DNA from: Mariniflexile gromovii
GTDB taxonomy: Bacteria > Bacteroidota > Bacteroidia > Flavobacteriales > Flavobacteriaceae
Direction: 5' to 3'
Assembly (NCBI RefSeq): GCF_017814435.1
Contig: NZ_JAGJCB010000001.1
Coordinates: forward strand, 258,814 to 322,813
DNA: 64,000 nt
The notes below the pieces were generated by a model. That model did no database searches and was not told where the DNA came from. It saw only the letters and a program-made list of their open reading frames with translations. Positions 36,143 to 45,703 of the stretch are shown here, piece after piece; position 1 is the stretch's first letter; every line of letters starts with the position of its first letter. The translations under genes and the position numbers were made by a program.

Positions 36143-37155
36143 TTATTTTTCTCTAAATCATTAATATTTCTAACAATCTTGGGTAAGTTCTTAAAATGAA
36201 CGTACGATTTATTATAGTCGGTTAAACTAAGTGCTGGTGAACCTTGAAGCACTTCGTTGTCTTTTACATTTCGAGCAATGCCAGATTGCGCTTGAATTTT
36301 TACATTATTACCAATAGTAATATGACCCGCAATACCTACTTGCCCCCCAATTTGACAATTACTACCAATTTTGGTTGAACCAGCAACACCAGATTGTGCA
36401 GCTATAACAGTGTTCCTACCAATTTCAACATTATGGGCTATTTGGATATGATTATCCAATTTGGCTCCTTCACGAATAATGGTTGATCCCATGGTAGCTC
36501 TATCAATAGTAGTGGCTGCACCAATATCTACATAATCTTCAATGATAACATTTCCTGTTTGCGGAATTTTATTATATCCTCCATTTTCATTCGGTGCAAA
36601 ACCAAATCCATCTGCACCAATAATAACACCGGAATTGATAACACAGGTTGCTCCAATAATGGTTTCAGAATATATTTTTGCTCCAGAAAAAATAATGGTA
36701 TTATCACCAATAACTACGTTTTCACCAATATATGTATTTGGAAATATTTTCACGTTATTTCCTATTTTAACATGGTCACTAATGTATGAAAAAGCACCAA
36801 TATAAACAGCATCGCCATAACTGGCAGATTCTGAAATGAAGGAAGGTTGTTCTATACCAACTTTATTAAGTTTAATGGCACTGTAATATTCAAGGATTTT
36901 GGAAAATGCCAAATAAGCATCATCAACTTTAATCAAGGTTGTTTTTACAGAATTTTCAGGAACAAAAGTTTTATTTACAATAGTAATTGAAGCTTGGGTA
37001 CTATATATATGTGGTGTGTATTTAGGATTTGCTAAAAACGTTAAAGAGCCTTCAAAACCTTCTTCAATTTTAGAAAGTTTAGACACTTCTGCATCTGGAT
37101 TTCCAACCACGTCTCCTTCTAAAATCCCTGCTATTTGTTGTGCCGTAAATTTCAC
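36133..37155 (-). CDS. lpxD: UDP-3-O-acylglucosamine N-acyltransferase
   Basis: LpxD adds the second hydroxyacyl chain (amide-linked) in lipid A synthesis. The 340-residue protein has the N-terminal uridine-binding domain ([34 protein letters not shown]) and a long hexapeptide beta helix containing [31 protein letters not shown] and the catalytic His segment [13 protein letters not shown]. It is the first gene of the block, with a well-formed promoter at 37190-37223. Confidence 0.96.
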   Translation of the reverse strand: MKFTAQQIAGILEGDVVGNPDAEVSKLSKIEEGFEGSLTFLANPKYTPHIYSTQASITIVNKTFVPENSVKTTLIKVDDAYLAFSKILEYYSAIKLNKVGIEQPSFISESASYGDAVYIGAFSYISDHVKIGNNVKIFPNTYIGENVVIGDNTIIFSGAKIYSETIIGATCVINSGVIIGADGFGFAPNENGGYNKIPQTGNVIIEDYVDIGAATTIDRATMGSTIIREGAKLDNHIQIAHNVEIGRNTVIAAQSGVAGSTKIGSNCQIGGQVGIAGHITIGNNVKIQAQSGIARNVKDNEVLQGSPALSLTDYNKSYVHFKNLPKIVRNINDLEKNKWE

Positions 37156-37189
37156 ACTTTAGAGTTTATTGTTTTTTTAGTTTGTTTGG

Positions 37190-37223
37190 CAAAAATAGGA
37201 AAAATGTACTTAACTTTTTCAAA
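37190..37223 (-). promoter_or_regulatory. Promoter of the lpxD-lpxC/fabZ-lpxA-efp block
   Basis: On the minus strand TTTG (37223-37220) is followed after 22 bases by TATTTTTG (37197-37190), a full match to the Bacteroidota -33/-7 pattern. The -7 box is 34 bases before the lpxD start. Confidence 0.65.
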
Positions 37224-37291
37224 TGATGTTTCTTATTGTTAACCACTCAATTACAATTACTTAAAGAATAAATTAAATAATTGTTAATAAA

Positions 37292-38518
37292 TTATTCAAC
37301 AGTTACCTCTTTAGGGTAACATATATAATACTTAGTTACTGGTTTGGATAATGCCTTTAAATTAAGCTGATCGGATGCTTTAACAATGTCTTCAACTTTA
37401 CCAGATTTATGCAAAATATTGATGCCTTTATGATTGTTTTGGTATGCTTGATTTGAAATACTGCCCGTAAAAACAAAATATTTTGCTTCAGCTTCTGTAA
37501 TGCCATGTTTTGCAATTAATCCAACGATATGTTTTTGTAAATCCTTTTCTTGAATGGGTTTCTTTTTTAATTTGATGGTTAATAAATTTCTGTTAATTAT
37601 CATTTCACACAAATTACTTAGCACAAAATCAGCATGGAATTGCCAATGTTTCATGGCCGAAATAATATCATAATCATCCAATTGAGAAAACACATCCAAC
37701 GCTTTTTTATTAAAATCATCTATAGAAATTTTATTCTCTAAAAAATACAAAAGCGGTTTACTGGCTTCTAATGCATGGTTACTGTTGTGCAGTTCTTTAG
37801 CACGTTTCAATACTCTAATTAATAATTGCTCAGCGGCCAACCCTGTTTTATGCAAATACACTTGCCAATACATAAAACGCCTAGCGATTAGGAATTTTTC
37901 AACACTATAAATTCCTTTTTCTTCTACAACCAATTCATCGTTTACAACGCTTAACATAGTAATTAAACGTTCACTATTTACATTGCCTTCAGCAACACCC
38001 GTATAAAAACTATCGCGTTTTAAATAATCGGCTCTATCCATGTCGAACTGGCCCGAAATAAGTTGGCACATAAACTTTTTGGGGTATTCGCCTTTAAAAA
38101 TTTGGATGGCAAGCGTTAAACTTCCGTTAAATTCTTCATTCAAACGCTCCATAAAAAGCAGTGAAATTTGCTCGTGAGACACGTTTTCAACAATACTGTG
38201 CTCCATGGCATGCGAGAAAGGACCATGACCTATATCATGCAATAAAATGGCTGCATACAGGCCTATTTCTTCTTCATTGGAAATTGTAACACCCTTAAAA
38301 CGAAGCACATTAACCGCTTTTTGCATTAAGTACACGCAACCAATGGCATGATGAAATCGCGTATGATGGGCTCCTGGATATACTAAATATGACATACCCA
38401 TTTGTGTAATCCTTCTTAATCGTTGAAAATACTTATGCTGTATTAAATCGAAAATAAGAGAATTTGGAATCGTAATAAATCCGTAAATTGGGTCGTTTAA
38501 TATTTTAAGTTTGTTCAA
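37292..38518 (-). CDS. HD-domain phosphohydrolase
   Basis: The 408-residue protein has the HD metal motif spread over HTRFHHAIG, LLHDIGHGPFSHAMEHS and the later Asp in SGQFDMDRADYLKRDS, the pattern of the dGTPase/YwfO-like family. Such enzymes hydrolyse nucleotides, but the substrate here is not known. It lies just before porX on the opposite strand. A -7 element TATATTTG (38546-38553, minus strand) lies upstream without a clear -33 box. Confidence 0.85.
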   Translation of the reverse strand: MNKLKILNDPIYGFITIPNSLIFDLIQHKYFQRLRRITQMGMSYLVYPGAHHTRFHHAIGCVYLMQKAVNVLRFKGVTISNEEEIGLYAAILLHDIGHGPFSHAMEHSIVENVSHEQISLLFMERLNEEFNGSLTLAIQIFKGEYPKKFMCQLISGQFDMDRADYLKRDSFYTGVAEGNVNSERLITMLSVVNDELVVEEKGIYSVEKFLIARRFMYWQVYLHKTGLAAEQLLIRVLKRAKELHNSNHALEASKPLLYFLENKISIDDFNKKALDVFSQLDDYDIISAMKHWQFHADFVLSNLCEMIINRNLLTIKLKKKPIQEKDLQKHIVGLIAKHGITEAEAKYFVFTGSISNQAYQNNHKGINILHKSGKVEDIVKASDQLNLKALSKPVTKYYICYPKEVTVE

Positions 38519-38561
38519 ACTTTAAAAGTTAAGGTTTAATGGACACAAATATAATTATATA

Positions 38562-38577
38562 CCTTATATATATAAGG
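38562..38577. promoter_or_regulatory. 16-bp perfect palindrome between HD gene and porX
   Basis: CCTTATATATATAAGG is perfectly self-complementary and sits in the 94-base divergent promoter region, 35 bases before porX. It could be an operator or simply a low-complexity AT run. Confidence 0.3.
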
Positions 38578-38612
38578 CTACACTAATAACAAATTCTAAT
38601 TAAAACATATAA

Positions 38613-40166
38613 ATGAATACAATAAAAATACTTTGGGTAGATGATGAAATTGATTTATTGAAACCACATATATTATTTTTACAACAGCGAAACTACACTG
38701 TAACTACCTGTAAAAGTGGTACCGAAGCCATTGAAACTCTTGATAGTGAAAATTTTGACATTGTTTTTTTAGATGAAAATATGCCTGGGCTAACCGGACT
38801 TGAAACTTTAAATGAAATAAAGGAGAAGCAAGACAATCTTCCCGTAGTGATGATAACTAAGAGTGAGGAAGAATATATAATGGAAGAAGCCATTGGCAAT
38901 AAAATTGCGGATTATCTTATAAAACCCGTAAACCCAAATCAAATTCTTTTAAGTTTAAAGAAGAATTTAGACCATTCTAGGCTTGTTTCAGAAAAAACAA
39001 CGTCCAATTATCAACAAGAATTTAGAAAAATAGCTTTGGATTTGTCTATGGTAAATTCGTATGATGAATGGGTAAGCCTTTACCAAAAGCTAATATATTG
39101 GGAAATTCAGCTAGAAAATATTGAGGATGCTGGCATGTTTGAAATATTGGAATCTCAAAAAATTGAAGCAAACATACAGTTTGGCAAGTACATTGAAAAA
39201 AATTATGCGAAATGGTTTCAGCAAAATACCGAAGCCCCCATCATGTCGCACACACTTTTTAAAGAAAAAGTTGTTCCCGAATTAAGTAAAGAGCAACCCA
39301 CTCTATTAGTTGTTGTTGATAATTTAAGGTACGACCAATGGAAGGTTTTTGAGCCAATAATAAACAATCACTACAAAAAAGAAAAAGAAAATGCCTTTTT
39401 CAGCATTTTACCAACGGCAACACAGTATGCTAGAAATGCCATTTTTTCTGGTTTGATGCCCAGTGAAATGGAAAAGCTTTTTCCTCAATTTTGGAAAAAC
39501 GATACCGATGAAGGTGGAAAAAATCTACATGAAGAAGATTTTTTAAATACACAATTAAAACGCCTTGGGTTAAACCATTTAACAACTGAATTTCATAAAA
39601 TAACGAACCTTAAAGCAGGAAAAAAACTTGCAGAAAACTTCAGATCTTTAAAAAACAACGACTTAACAATTATTGTTTATAATTTTGTAGATATGCTTTC
39701 GCATTCAAAAACAGAAATGGAAGTTGTTAAAGAATTGGCTTCAAATGATAAAGCATATCGATCGTTAACCTTAAGCTGGTTTAAAAATTCACCGCTTTTA
39801 GAAATGATTCAGCAAGCGCAACAACTAGGATTTAAACTCATATTAACTACCGATCATGGCACAATAAATGTTAAAAATCCCTCAAAAGTTATTGGGGATA
39901 GAGATACCAGTTTAAATTTGCGTTACAAAACAGGCAGAAGCCTAACTTATGAAAGTAAAGAGGTTTTGGTTTTTAAAGATCCTAAAGAGGTGCATTTACC
40001 GTCCATTAATATGAGTAGTTCGTATATATTTGCAAAAAGCGACTTATTTTTTGCATACCCAAACAATTACAATCATTACGTGAGTTATTTTAGAAACACA
40101 TATCAACATGGTGGTGTTTCATTAGAAGAAATGATTATTCCTTTTGTGGTTTTTAATCCTAAATAA
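38613..40166 (+). CDS. porX: T9SS regulator PorX
   Basis: PorX is a two-component response regulator needed for type IX secretion and gliding in Bacteroidota. The 517-residue protein has an N-terminal receiver (ILWVDDEIDLL acidic pocket, phosphoacceptor Asp54 in IVFLDENMPG, Lys in YLIKPVNP). A helical linker follows, and then a PglZ/alkaline-phosphatase-type C-terminal domain (LLVVVDNLRYDQWKVFEP, LPTATQYARNAIFSGLMP, LILTTDHGT, MIIPFVVF). No PorY kinase is nearby, as usual for this orphan pair. It fits the T9SS substrates elsewhere in the window. tsaE follows. Confidence 0.95.
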   Translation: MNTIKILWVDDEIDLLKPHILFLQQRNYTVTTCKSGTEAIETLDSENFDIVFLDENMPGLTGLETLNEIKEKQDNLPVVMITKSEEEYIMEEAIGNKIADYLIKPVNPNQILLSLKKNLDHSRLVSEKTTSNYQQEFRKIALDLSMVNSYDEWVSLYQKLIYWEIQLENIEDAGMFEILESQKIEANIQFGKYIEKNYAKWFQQNTEAPIMSHTLFKEKVVPELSKEQPTLLVVVDNLRYDQWKVFEPIINNHYKKEKENAFFSILPTATQYARNAIFSGLMPSEMEKLFPQFWKNDTDEGGKNLHEEDFLNTQLKRLGLNHLTTEFHKITNLKAGKKLAENFRSLKNNDLTIIVYNFVDMLSHSKTEMEVVKELASNDKAYRSLTLSWFKNSPLLEMIQQAQQLGFKLILTTDHGTINVKNPSKVIGDRDTSLNLRYKTGRSLTYESKEVLVFKDPKEVHLPSINMSSSYIFAKSDLFFAYPNNYNHYVSYFRNTYQHGGVSLEEMIIPFVVFNPK

Positions 40167-40257
40167 TCTATATAATACAAAAAACACCGATAAAATGCAT
40201 AGATTATTAGTTTATTTTATTTTTAATTTGTAACATTGCTAACAAAATGACACAAAG

Positions 40258-40671
40258 TTGGAAACAAACTATCAACTGATTGATTTAGATGCTGTTGTTG
40301 AGCAGCTAATAAAAAATTTAAAAACAAAAACCATATTGTTTAATGGGGATATGGGTATTGGTAAAACTACATTAATAAAAACTTTAGTAAAGAAATTAGG
40401 TAGTAATGACGAAGTTAGCAGCCCTACATTCTCTATAGTCAATGAGTATGAATTACAAGATGATAAAATATTTCATTTTGATTTATATAGAATAAAAAAT
40501 TTAGATGAAGCTTATAATTTAGGTATTGAAGATTATTTAGATTCTGGTCACTGGATTTTAATTGAATGGCCAAATATTATTAAACCAATATTAAATAATA
40601 ATTTTGACATTATAAATTTGAAGCTTGAAAACGAAAACAGTAGAAAATTAACCATACAAAACGAATATTAA
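40258..40671 (+). CDS. tsaE: tRNA t6A biosynthesis ATPase TsaE
   Basis: TsaE is the P-loop ATPase partner of TsaB/TsaD in making t6A37 on tRNA. The 137-residue protein has Walker A GDMGIGKTTLIK, the switch-like SSPTFSIVNEY, the Walker B-type HFDLYRIKNLDE and WILIEWPN. The reading frame has no ATG before the conserved part; TTG 40258 is the best start. An ATG at 40247 is out of frame, ending at a TGA, which suggests either TTG initiation or a one-base error near 40257. It is shortly after porX. Confidence 0.88.
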   Translation: METNYQLIDLDAVVEQLIKNLKTKTILFNGDMGIGKTTLIKTLVKKLGSNDEVSSPTFSIVNEYELQDDKIFHFDLYRIKNLDEAYNLGIEDYLDSGHWILIEWPNIIKPILNNNFDIINLKLENENSRKLTIQNEY

Positions 40672-40847
40672 CCAACAAAATATAGTAAACAAACAAAAAA
40701 TGTTATGAATTTTAAACTTTTACGGAAAACCCGTAATGATGAATTCAAAAAAACCATGTTTTTAACATATTTTTAACATTTAGACACATTTCTCAATATA
40801 TGCTTTAGTTAAATTTGGGGTATTAATTAATTAAATCCCTTATAAAA

Positions 40848-40991
40848 ATGAAAACTAAAAACTATTTAATTGCAATCGCATTATTCGGAGGAATGTTGTT
40901 TACAGTTTGTGCAGCTAACACATTAAACTTAGATGGAACAACAACAGCAAAAGTTGACAAAACAAAAATCAAAGTTCCTCAAAACGGATAA
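40848..40991 (+). CDS. Small secreted or lipo-peptide, 47 residues
   Basis: The ORF starts ATG 40848 after an A-rich ribosome binding region. It encodes MKTKNYLIAIALFGGMLFTV followed by CAANTLNLDG and a lysine-rich tail (VDKTKIKVPQNG). The N-terminus is a signal sequence, and Cys21 could be a lipidation site (FTVCA). A perfect -7 box TAAATTTG lies at 40810-40817. It is short and overlaps the next gene's start by 59 bases in another frame. I recall similar small peptides in flavobacteria but no assigned function. Confidence 0.65.
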   Translation: MKTKNYLIAIALFGGMLFTVCAANTLNLDGTTTAKVDKTKIKVPQNG

Positions 40992-41475
40992 AAAAAGCTT
41001 AATAGTAGGCAGTATTGTTGCTACTTTAATAGCTATAACGCCCTATTTATTTTATTTGTATGAAAGTGTTCCAGATACTCCTGTATGGAACACTTTTTTA
41101 TTTACTTACACTAGTTATAATTATCAAAGTGCCAATGTAGCTATGTGGATTCTAACAAGTAAAGCCATTCCTCTGTTATTGTTATTAATATGGTTCTTCA
41201 CCTGTAGACACTGGTGGTATCATGTTTTGCTCGTACCAATATCAATGTATATTTTTCAAGTGTTTGGATTGATAAATGGAGACTCCAGATATCTAGACGA
41301 ATTCCAATTAATTTACATGATTCCTGTTATGGCCGTTATAATTCCATCAATATATCTTGTTAAAGCTCGGATTTTTAACCAAATAAACGAGGCTTCAAAA
41401 TCCATGGAAGAATTAGAAGAAGAATTTAAAATGTCTCCAAAAAACTTTTGGCAAAGAATAAAACAATACTTTTAA
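40933..41475 (+). CDS. Four-helix membrane protein, unknown function
   Basis: The 180-residue protein has a basic N-terminus (MEQQQQKLTKQKSKFLKTDK) and hydrophobic stretches at about 23-43 (LIVGSIVATLIAITPYLFYL), 66-88 (VAMWILTSKAIPLLLLLIWF), 94-112 and 127-144. A charged C-terminal tail (SKSMEELEEEFKMSPKNFWQ) probably faces the cytoplasm. No known family was recognised. The first 59 bases overlap the preceding small peptide gene in a different frame, so the start may be coupled to it. It ends 1 base before the convergent receptor gene. Confidence 0.75.
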   Translation: MEQQQQKLTKQKSKFLKTDKKSLIVGSIVATLIAITPYLFYLYESVPDTPVWNTFLFTYTSYNYQSANVAMWILTSKAIPLLLLLIWFFTCRHWWYHVLLVPISMYIFQVFGLINGDSRYLDEFQLIYMIPVMAVIIPSIYLVKARIFNQINEASKSMEELEEEFKMSPKNFWQRIKQYF

Positions 41476-43905
41476 TTATTTTTTGGTATTCAACCTTTCT
41501 CGTTCTTCTAAATCTATTTCTTTTTGATTGTTTTTTATATTTGAGTTTCCAAACTTATAATTAAAACCAAAAGTTAATAACCTATTTTCCATTCTAGAGT
41601 TTTGGTACACATCTTGGTTTAAATATTTAGTTGAACTAGTGAAATTTTTAGTATTAAAAACATCTGCTAAACCAATATTGATGCTTGCCCGGTTCTTAAA
41701 AAGTGTTTTCCTAAAATTAATATCCAACCCGTGTCTATTACTAATTTGTTCTGGACCAACTAATAACGGTGAAATATATAAATAAGCAATATCGGCAGTT
41801 AAGCTTTCATCATTTAAAAAGGAAAAATAATTAATAATATTTCCATATAAGGACCATTTATCAACTTTGGTTAACTCATTATTACTTTCTAAAGCATAAA
41901 AGTTGTTTTCATAATAAAATAGTGATGATAATACATATAAACTCCATCGGTTAGCAATTTTGGTATAAGTAGTAAAATCCAAACCGTAAGAAATACTATT
42001 ATCAATATTAGTATTAATGTGCTTTAATTTTCTTTCATCATTGTCTTGAAAAGTAATTTCTAATGTTGGGTTGTTTTCATTTCTATAATAAACCTCAAAA
42101 GTGTAATCTTTATTAAATGTATAGCCTAGGGTAAACACATCATCTATTTGGGGTTTCAATTCTGGGTCACCGGTTATGTATGCATTATCATTTAAAAAAT
42201 ATTTAAAAGGGTTCAATTCACTATACCTAGGGCGGTATATACGCCTGTTGTAATTAAAATACAAGTCATTATTTTCATTTAGCTTGTTCAATACAAACAA
42301 AGACGGAAAAAGTTTTATGTAAGCTTTATTGTTTATGTTATTGGTAGATAGTGAATTACCTTTCACATCAGTATATTCTGCACGCACACCAGATTTCAAA
42401 CTCCAATGTTCCCAATCTTTTGAATAACTGGCATAAAAAGCATAATTAAATTCATCGTAAAAAAAGATATCCGAATTTTCTATGTCTATTGTTTTTTCTT
42501 CATTTTCAAAAACATATTGATCTAAAACACTTTTAGAATTAATATTAGATACTTTAGCTCCTGTTTCAAATTTTGAAGTGTCATTTATGGGTAGTTCATA
42601 ATCTACTTGCCCTGTATATAATTGAATTAGTTGTCTTGAATATGTTTGAAAATTGTTATTTCTAAAAGCTAAAGATTCAGAAGGCAAAAAATAACCTGTT
42701 TTAACATCTTGAAAACTCGAAAAATCGTAATTGGTATGATGGGCACTTACTATTAGTTTCTCGCCCTCTTTTTTGAATTTATGAATATAATCAAGCGTAA
42801 AAGCCATATTGAATTTCTCGTCTACTAATTTATTTGTAGTGTTAAAAGTAGAGTCTAAAACATGGTTTACATTATAAACCTCTGTTAAAGAATTTACAGA
42901 AGTTTTAGTATTATCTCTTGGTGCAGCTAATATACTTGTTGAAAATCCTAATGTGTTTTTTTCATTGAGCTCGTAATCAATATTCGCATTTAAATTATGG
43001 TTAGAAGTTTCTCGAGTTCTTTTGTAGTCTGTTTCCCAGGTTGAAGTGATTTCATCATTTTCAATAAAATTGATAAATTCGTTATTATGTCTATAATCTT
43101 TTCTAGGGCTGACACTATAATTTATATAGGTATTTAATTTTTCTGTTTTAAAAAAATGACTCGTGCCAAATGAATATTTTGGATATTCACTACCCTGCAT
43201 GTAATTACCAAAAACACTACCATTGTATCCTGCTATAATATTTTTACTAGTAACAATATTAATAACCGCACCTCCCTCCGCTTCATATTTTGCAGGCGGA
43301 TTTGTAATAACTTCAATAGACTTTATACTGTTAGCCGATGTTCCTTCTAAAAGTTGTTGTACTTCGGTTGCTGATAAATGCACTTTTCTGTCATTAATAT
43401 ATATTGTTGGAGTACTGTGCTTTACCGTAATTTCTCCATCTTGCACTAAAACACCAGGTGTATGTTTTAATACATCGAGTACATTGCTATTGGATAGTGT
43501 AGAGTTTTCAACATTAAAAACCAATCGATCTACCATTCGTTTAACCGTTGGCCGTTTAGCAACCACAGTTATGCCTTCTATGTTTTCAAATTTTTCTTTA
43601 AGAACAATAATACCTAGGTCTGTTGTTTTATCAAAATTAATTGTGATTTTATTTTCTTCAAAACCTAAATAACTTACGGTTAGAACGTAATTATTTGGTT
43701 TTAAGTTTTTAAACTGAAAAACACCATCTTCATTGGTTGTTGTTCCATCAACAACAACGAGGTTATCAGCACTATATAAAACAATATTTGAAAAAGTTAC
43801 TGGAACATTATTCTCATCTACAACATTTCCAGTTAAAACAAAATTTTGCGCAAAACTTAATAAAGTTGATGCGTAAATAAGATAGGTTAATAATCTTTTA
43901 AACAT
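41476..43905 (-). CDS. Outer-membrane beta-barrel (TonB-dependent-type) receptor
   Basis: The 809-residue protein has a signal peptide (MFKRLLTYLIYASTLLSFAQ), then a carboxypeptidase-like regulatory domain (about 24-105, LTGNVVDENNVPVTFSNIVL, YVLTVSYLGFEENKITI). A plug domain follows (VLDVLKHTPGVLVQDGEITV, SIKSIEVITNPPAKYEAEGG) and a large barrel ends with FGFNYKFGNSNIKNN. This is the outer-membrane-receptor class of Bacteroidota; the ligand is unknown. The short charged tail after the last strand is unusual. It abuts the convergent membrane-protein gene with no gap. Confidence 0.9.
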   Translation of the reverse strand: MFKRLLTYLIYASTLLSFAQNFVLTGNVVDENNVPVTFSNIVLYSADNLVVVDGTTTNEDGVFQFKNLKPNNYVLTVSYLGFEENKITINFDKTTDLGIIVLKEKFENIEGITVVAKRPTVKRMVDRLVFNVENSTLSNSNVLDVLKHTPGVLVQDGEITVKHSTPTIYINDRKVHLSATEVQQLLEGTSANSIKSIEVITNPPAKYEAEGGAVINIVTSKNIIAGYNGSVFGNYMQGSEYPKYSFGTSHFFKTEKLNTYINYSVSPRKDYRHNNEFINFIENDEITSTWETDYKRTRETSNHNLNANIDYELNEKNTLGFSTSILAAPRDNTKTSVNSLTEVYNVNHVLDSTFNTTNKLVDEKFNMAFTLDYIHKFKKEGEKLIVSAHHTNYDFSSFQDVKTGYFLPSESLAFRNNNFQTYSRQLIQLYTGQVDYELPINDTSKFETGAKVSNINSKSVLDQYVFENEEKTIDIENSDIFFYDEFNYAFYASYSKDWEHWSLKSGVRAEYTDVKGNSLSTNNINNKAYIKLFPSLFVLNKLNENNDLYFNYNRRIYRPRYSELNPFKYFLNDNAYITGDPELKPQIDDVFTLGYTFNKDYTFEVYYRNENNPTLEITFQDNDERKLKHINTNIDNSISYGLDFTTYTKIANRWSLYVLSSLFYYENNFYALESNNELTKVDKWSLYGNIINYFSFLNDESLTADIAYLYISPLLVGPEQISNRHGLDINFRKTLFKNRASINIGLADVFNTKNFTSSTKYLNQDVYQNSRMENRLLTFGFNYKFGNSNIKNNQKEIDLEERERLNTKK

Positions 43906-44091
43906 AAATTAACTTTGGTCTATAAAAATATACTAATTACTATTCATCTACTTTCTTTTTTTAGGTTTTTTCGTTCAAAGTCAATTATATCCTATAAATT
44001 ATCATTTATGGAATAGAAAATAGTTATTTTTGATATATGGCAATACAATAAAAATTATTTGTAATTTGACTTTTTTGTAAACATAAAAACC

Positions 44092-45291
44092 ATGGCAAAA
44101 CAATTATCCCCTTTTACTAAACAGCAACTTTTACCTCAAGAAGAAACCCTGGAAATATTTAAACGTAAGGGAGAATTATTTATTGGGATCCCAAAAGAAA
44201 CGGCTTTTCAAGAAAAACGGGTTTGTTTAACCCCAGATGCTGTTTTTGCAATTGTTAGTAATGGGCATAGGGTGTTATTGGAATCTGGCGCAGGTGATGG
44301 CGCTAATTTTAGCGATAAAGATTATAGTGAAGCTGGTGCCGAAATAACAAATGATACTTCTAAGGTTTTTGCTTGTCCTATGATACTTAAGGTAGAACCG
44401 CCAAGTTTAGAACAAATAAAACTCATCAATCCGCAAACAATTTTAATTTCTGCATTGCAAATTAAAACCCAAACTAAAAAATATTTTGAAGCACTTGCCT
44501 CAAAACGTATTACAGCTATGGCTTTTGAATTTATTAGAGATTCAGATGGTACCTATCCCGCTGTAAAATCTTTAAGTGAAATAGCAGGTACCGCATCGGT
44601 ACTTATCGCAGCCGAATTATTATCAGACACCAGAGGTGGCAACGGTTTAATGTTTGGGAACATTAGTGGCGTACCTCCATTAGAAGTTGTTATTTTAGGA
44701 GCAGGTACCGTTGGCGAATTTGCAGCAAGAAGTTCCATAGGTCTTGGAGCTAACGTAAAAATATTTGATAATTCCATTACTAAATTAAGACGTATCCAAA
44801 CACATTTGGGAAGGCCTCTTTTCACATCTACATTGCAACCAAAAAATTTAACTAAAGCTTTAAAACGTTGTGATGTGGTTATTGGAGCCGTAAGGGGCAA
44901 TAATAGATCGCCCATTATTGTGTCCGAAACTATGGTACAATGCATGAAAAAAGGAGCAATTATTATAGATGTAAGCATAGATATGGGCGGTTGTTTTGAA
45001 ACCAGCGAGGTTACATCACACAAACAGCCTACATTTGTAAAACATAATGTAGTGCATTATTGCGTTCCTAATATTCCTGCTAGATATTCGCGTACTGCAT
45101 CGGTATCCATTAGCAATATTTGTACACCTTACCTTTTAAAAATTGCCGAAGATGGTGGTTTAGAAAATTCCCTTCGATTTGATAGAGGTTTAAAAAATGG
45201 GTTGTACTTTTACCACGGAATTTTAACTAGTAAATCTGTTGGTGAATGGTTTGATTTGAATTATAGCGATATTAATCTAATTATATTTTAA
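44092..45291 (+). CDS. ald: Alanine dehydrogenase
   Basis: The 399-residue enzyme belongs to the Ald/PntA family (NAD+-dependent interconversion of alanine and pyruvate plus ammonia). It has FIGIPKETAFQEKRVCLTPD, SALQIKTQTKKYFEALA, the cofactor loop VVILGAGTVGEFAARSSIGL and VSIDMGGCFETSE. The N-terminal extension of about 25 residues and divergence from bacillar Ald are as I recall for Bacteroidota members. It is the first of an apparent run of plus-strand genes leading into the polysaccharide region. Confidence 0.9.
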   Translation: MAKQLSPFTKQQLLPQEETLEIFKRKGELFIGIPKETAFQEKRVCLTPDAVFAIVSNGHRVLLESGAGDGANFSDKDYSEAGAEITNDTSKVFACPMILKVEPPSLEQIKLINPQTILISALQIKTQTKKYFEALASKRITAMAFEFIRDSDGTYPAVKSLSEIAGTASVLIAAELLSDTRGGNGLMFGNISGVPPLEVVILGAGTVGEFAARSSIGLGANVKIFDNSITKLRRIQTHLGRPLFTSTLQPKNLTKALKRCDVVIGAVRGNNRSPIIVSETMVQCMKKGAIIIDVSIDMGGCFETSEVTSHKQPTFVKHNVVHYCVPNIPARYSRTASVSISNICTPYLLKIAEDGGLENSLRFDRGLKNGLYFYHGILTSKSVGEWFDLNYSDINLIIF

Positions 45292-45328
45292 ACAAAAACT
45301 TCAAAAGACTAGTTTCTAAAAAACACAA

Positions 45329-45703
45329 ATGACATTATTACAACGTATAGGCTATTATTTAGGAGGTTTTTCTATTGGATTAGTCATATTAGCATTCTTT
45401 TTTAACGGCAAAAAAACATCGTGTAGTTATGGCCCTGATTCACGTGTGTTAAAGAACATACGAATGAAAAAAATTGAATATGCCAATGATATTCAAGCGC
45501 AGTTACTTAGTAACAATTTAGATTCTGTGGCGGTAAATTATGTGTTAAAAAAAGGAAATATAAATTTTTCTGAAAGTAATGCAAGAGAAAAACCTTGCGG
45601 TATTTATTTGATTGAAGGCGATTATAACGATAAAGAAATTGCTTTAACCATTCAAAACTGCGATAGCATTGCTACCATAACCAATTTTAGAACAACAGAT
45701 TAA
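45329..45703 (+). CDS. DUF4258 domain protein
   Basis: The 124-residue protein has an N-terminal membrane anchor (GYYLGGFSIGLVILAFFF) and a small soluble domain with Cys at CSYGPDS, a YVLKKGNINFSESNAREKPC segment and TIQNCDSIATITNF, consistent with DUF4258. Function is unknown. Its stop overlaps the sugar transferase start by one base (TAATG), so translation is coupled. Confidence 0.75.
   Translation: MTLLQRIGYYLGGFSIGLVILAFFFNGKKTSCSYGPDSRVLKNIRMKKIEYANDIQAQLLSNNLDSVAVNYVLKKGNINFSESNAREKPCGIYLIEGDYNDKEIALTIQNCDSIATITNFRTTD

Noticed and set aside
44553-45023. 156-residue minus-strand ORF opposite alanine dehydrogenase
   Set aside because: It is a shadow of a well-conserved gene, with no family signal of its own.
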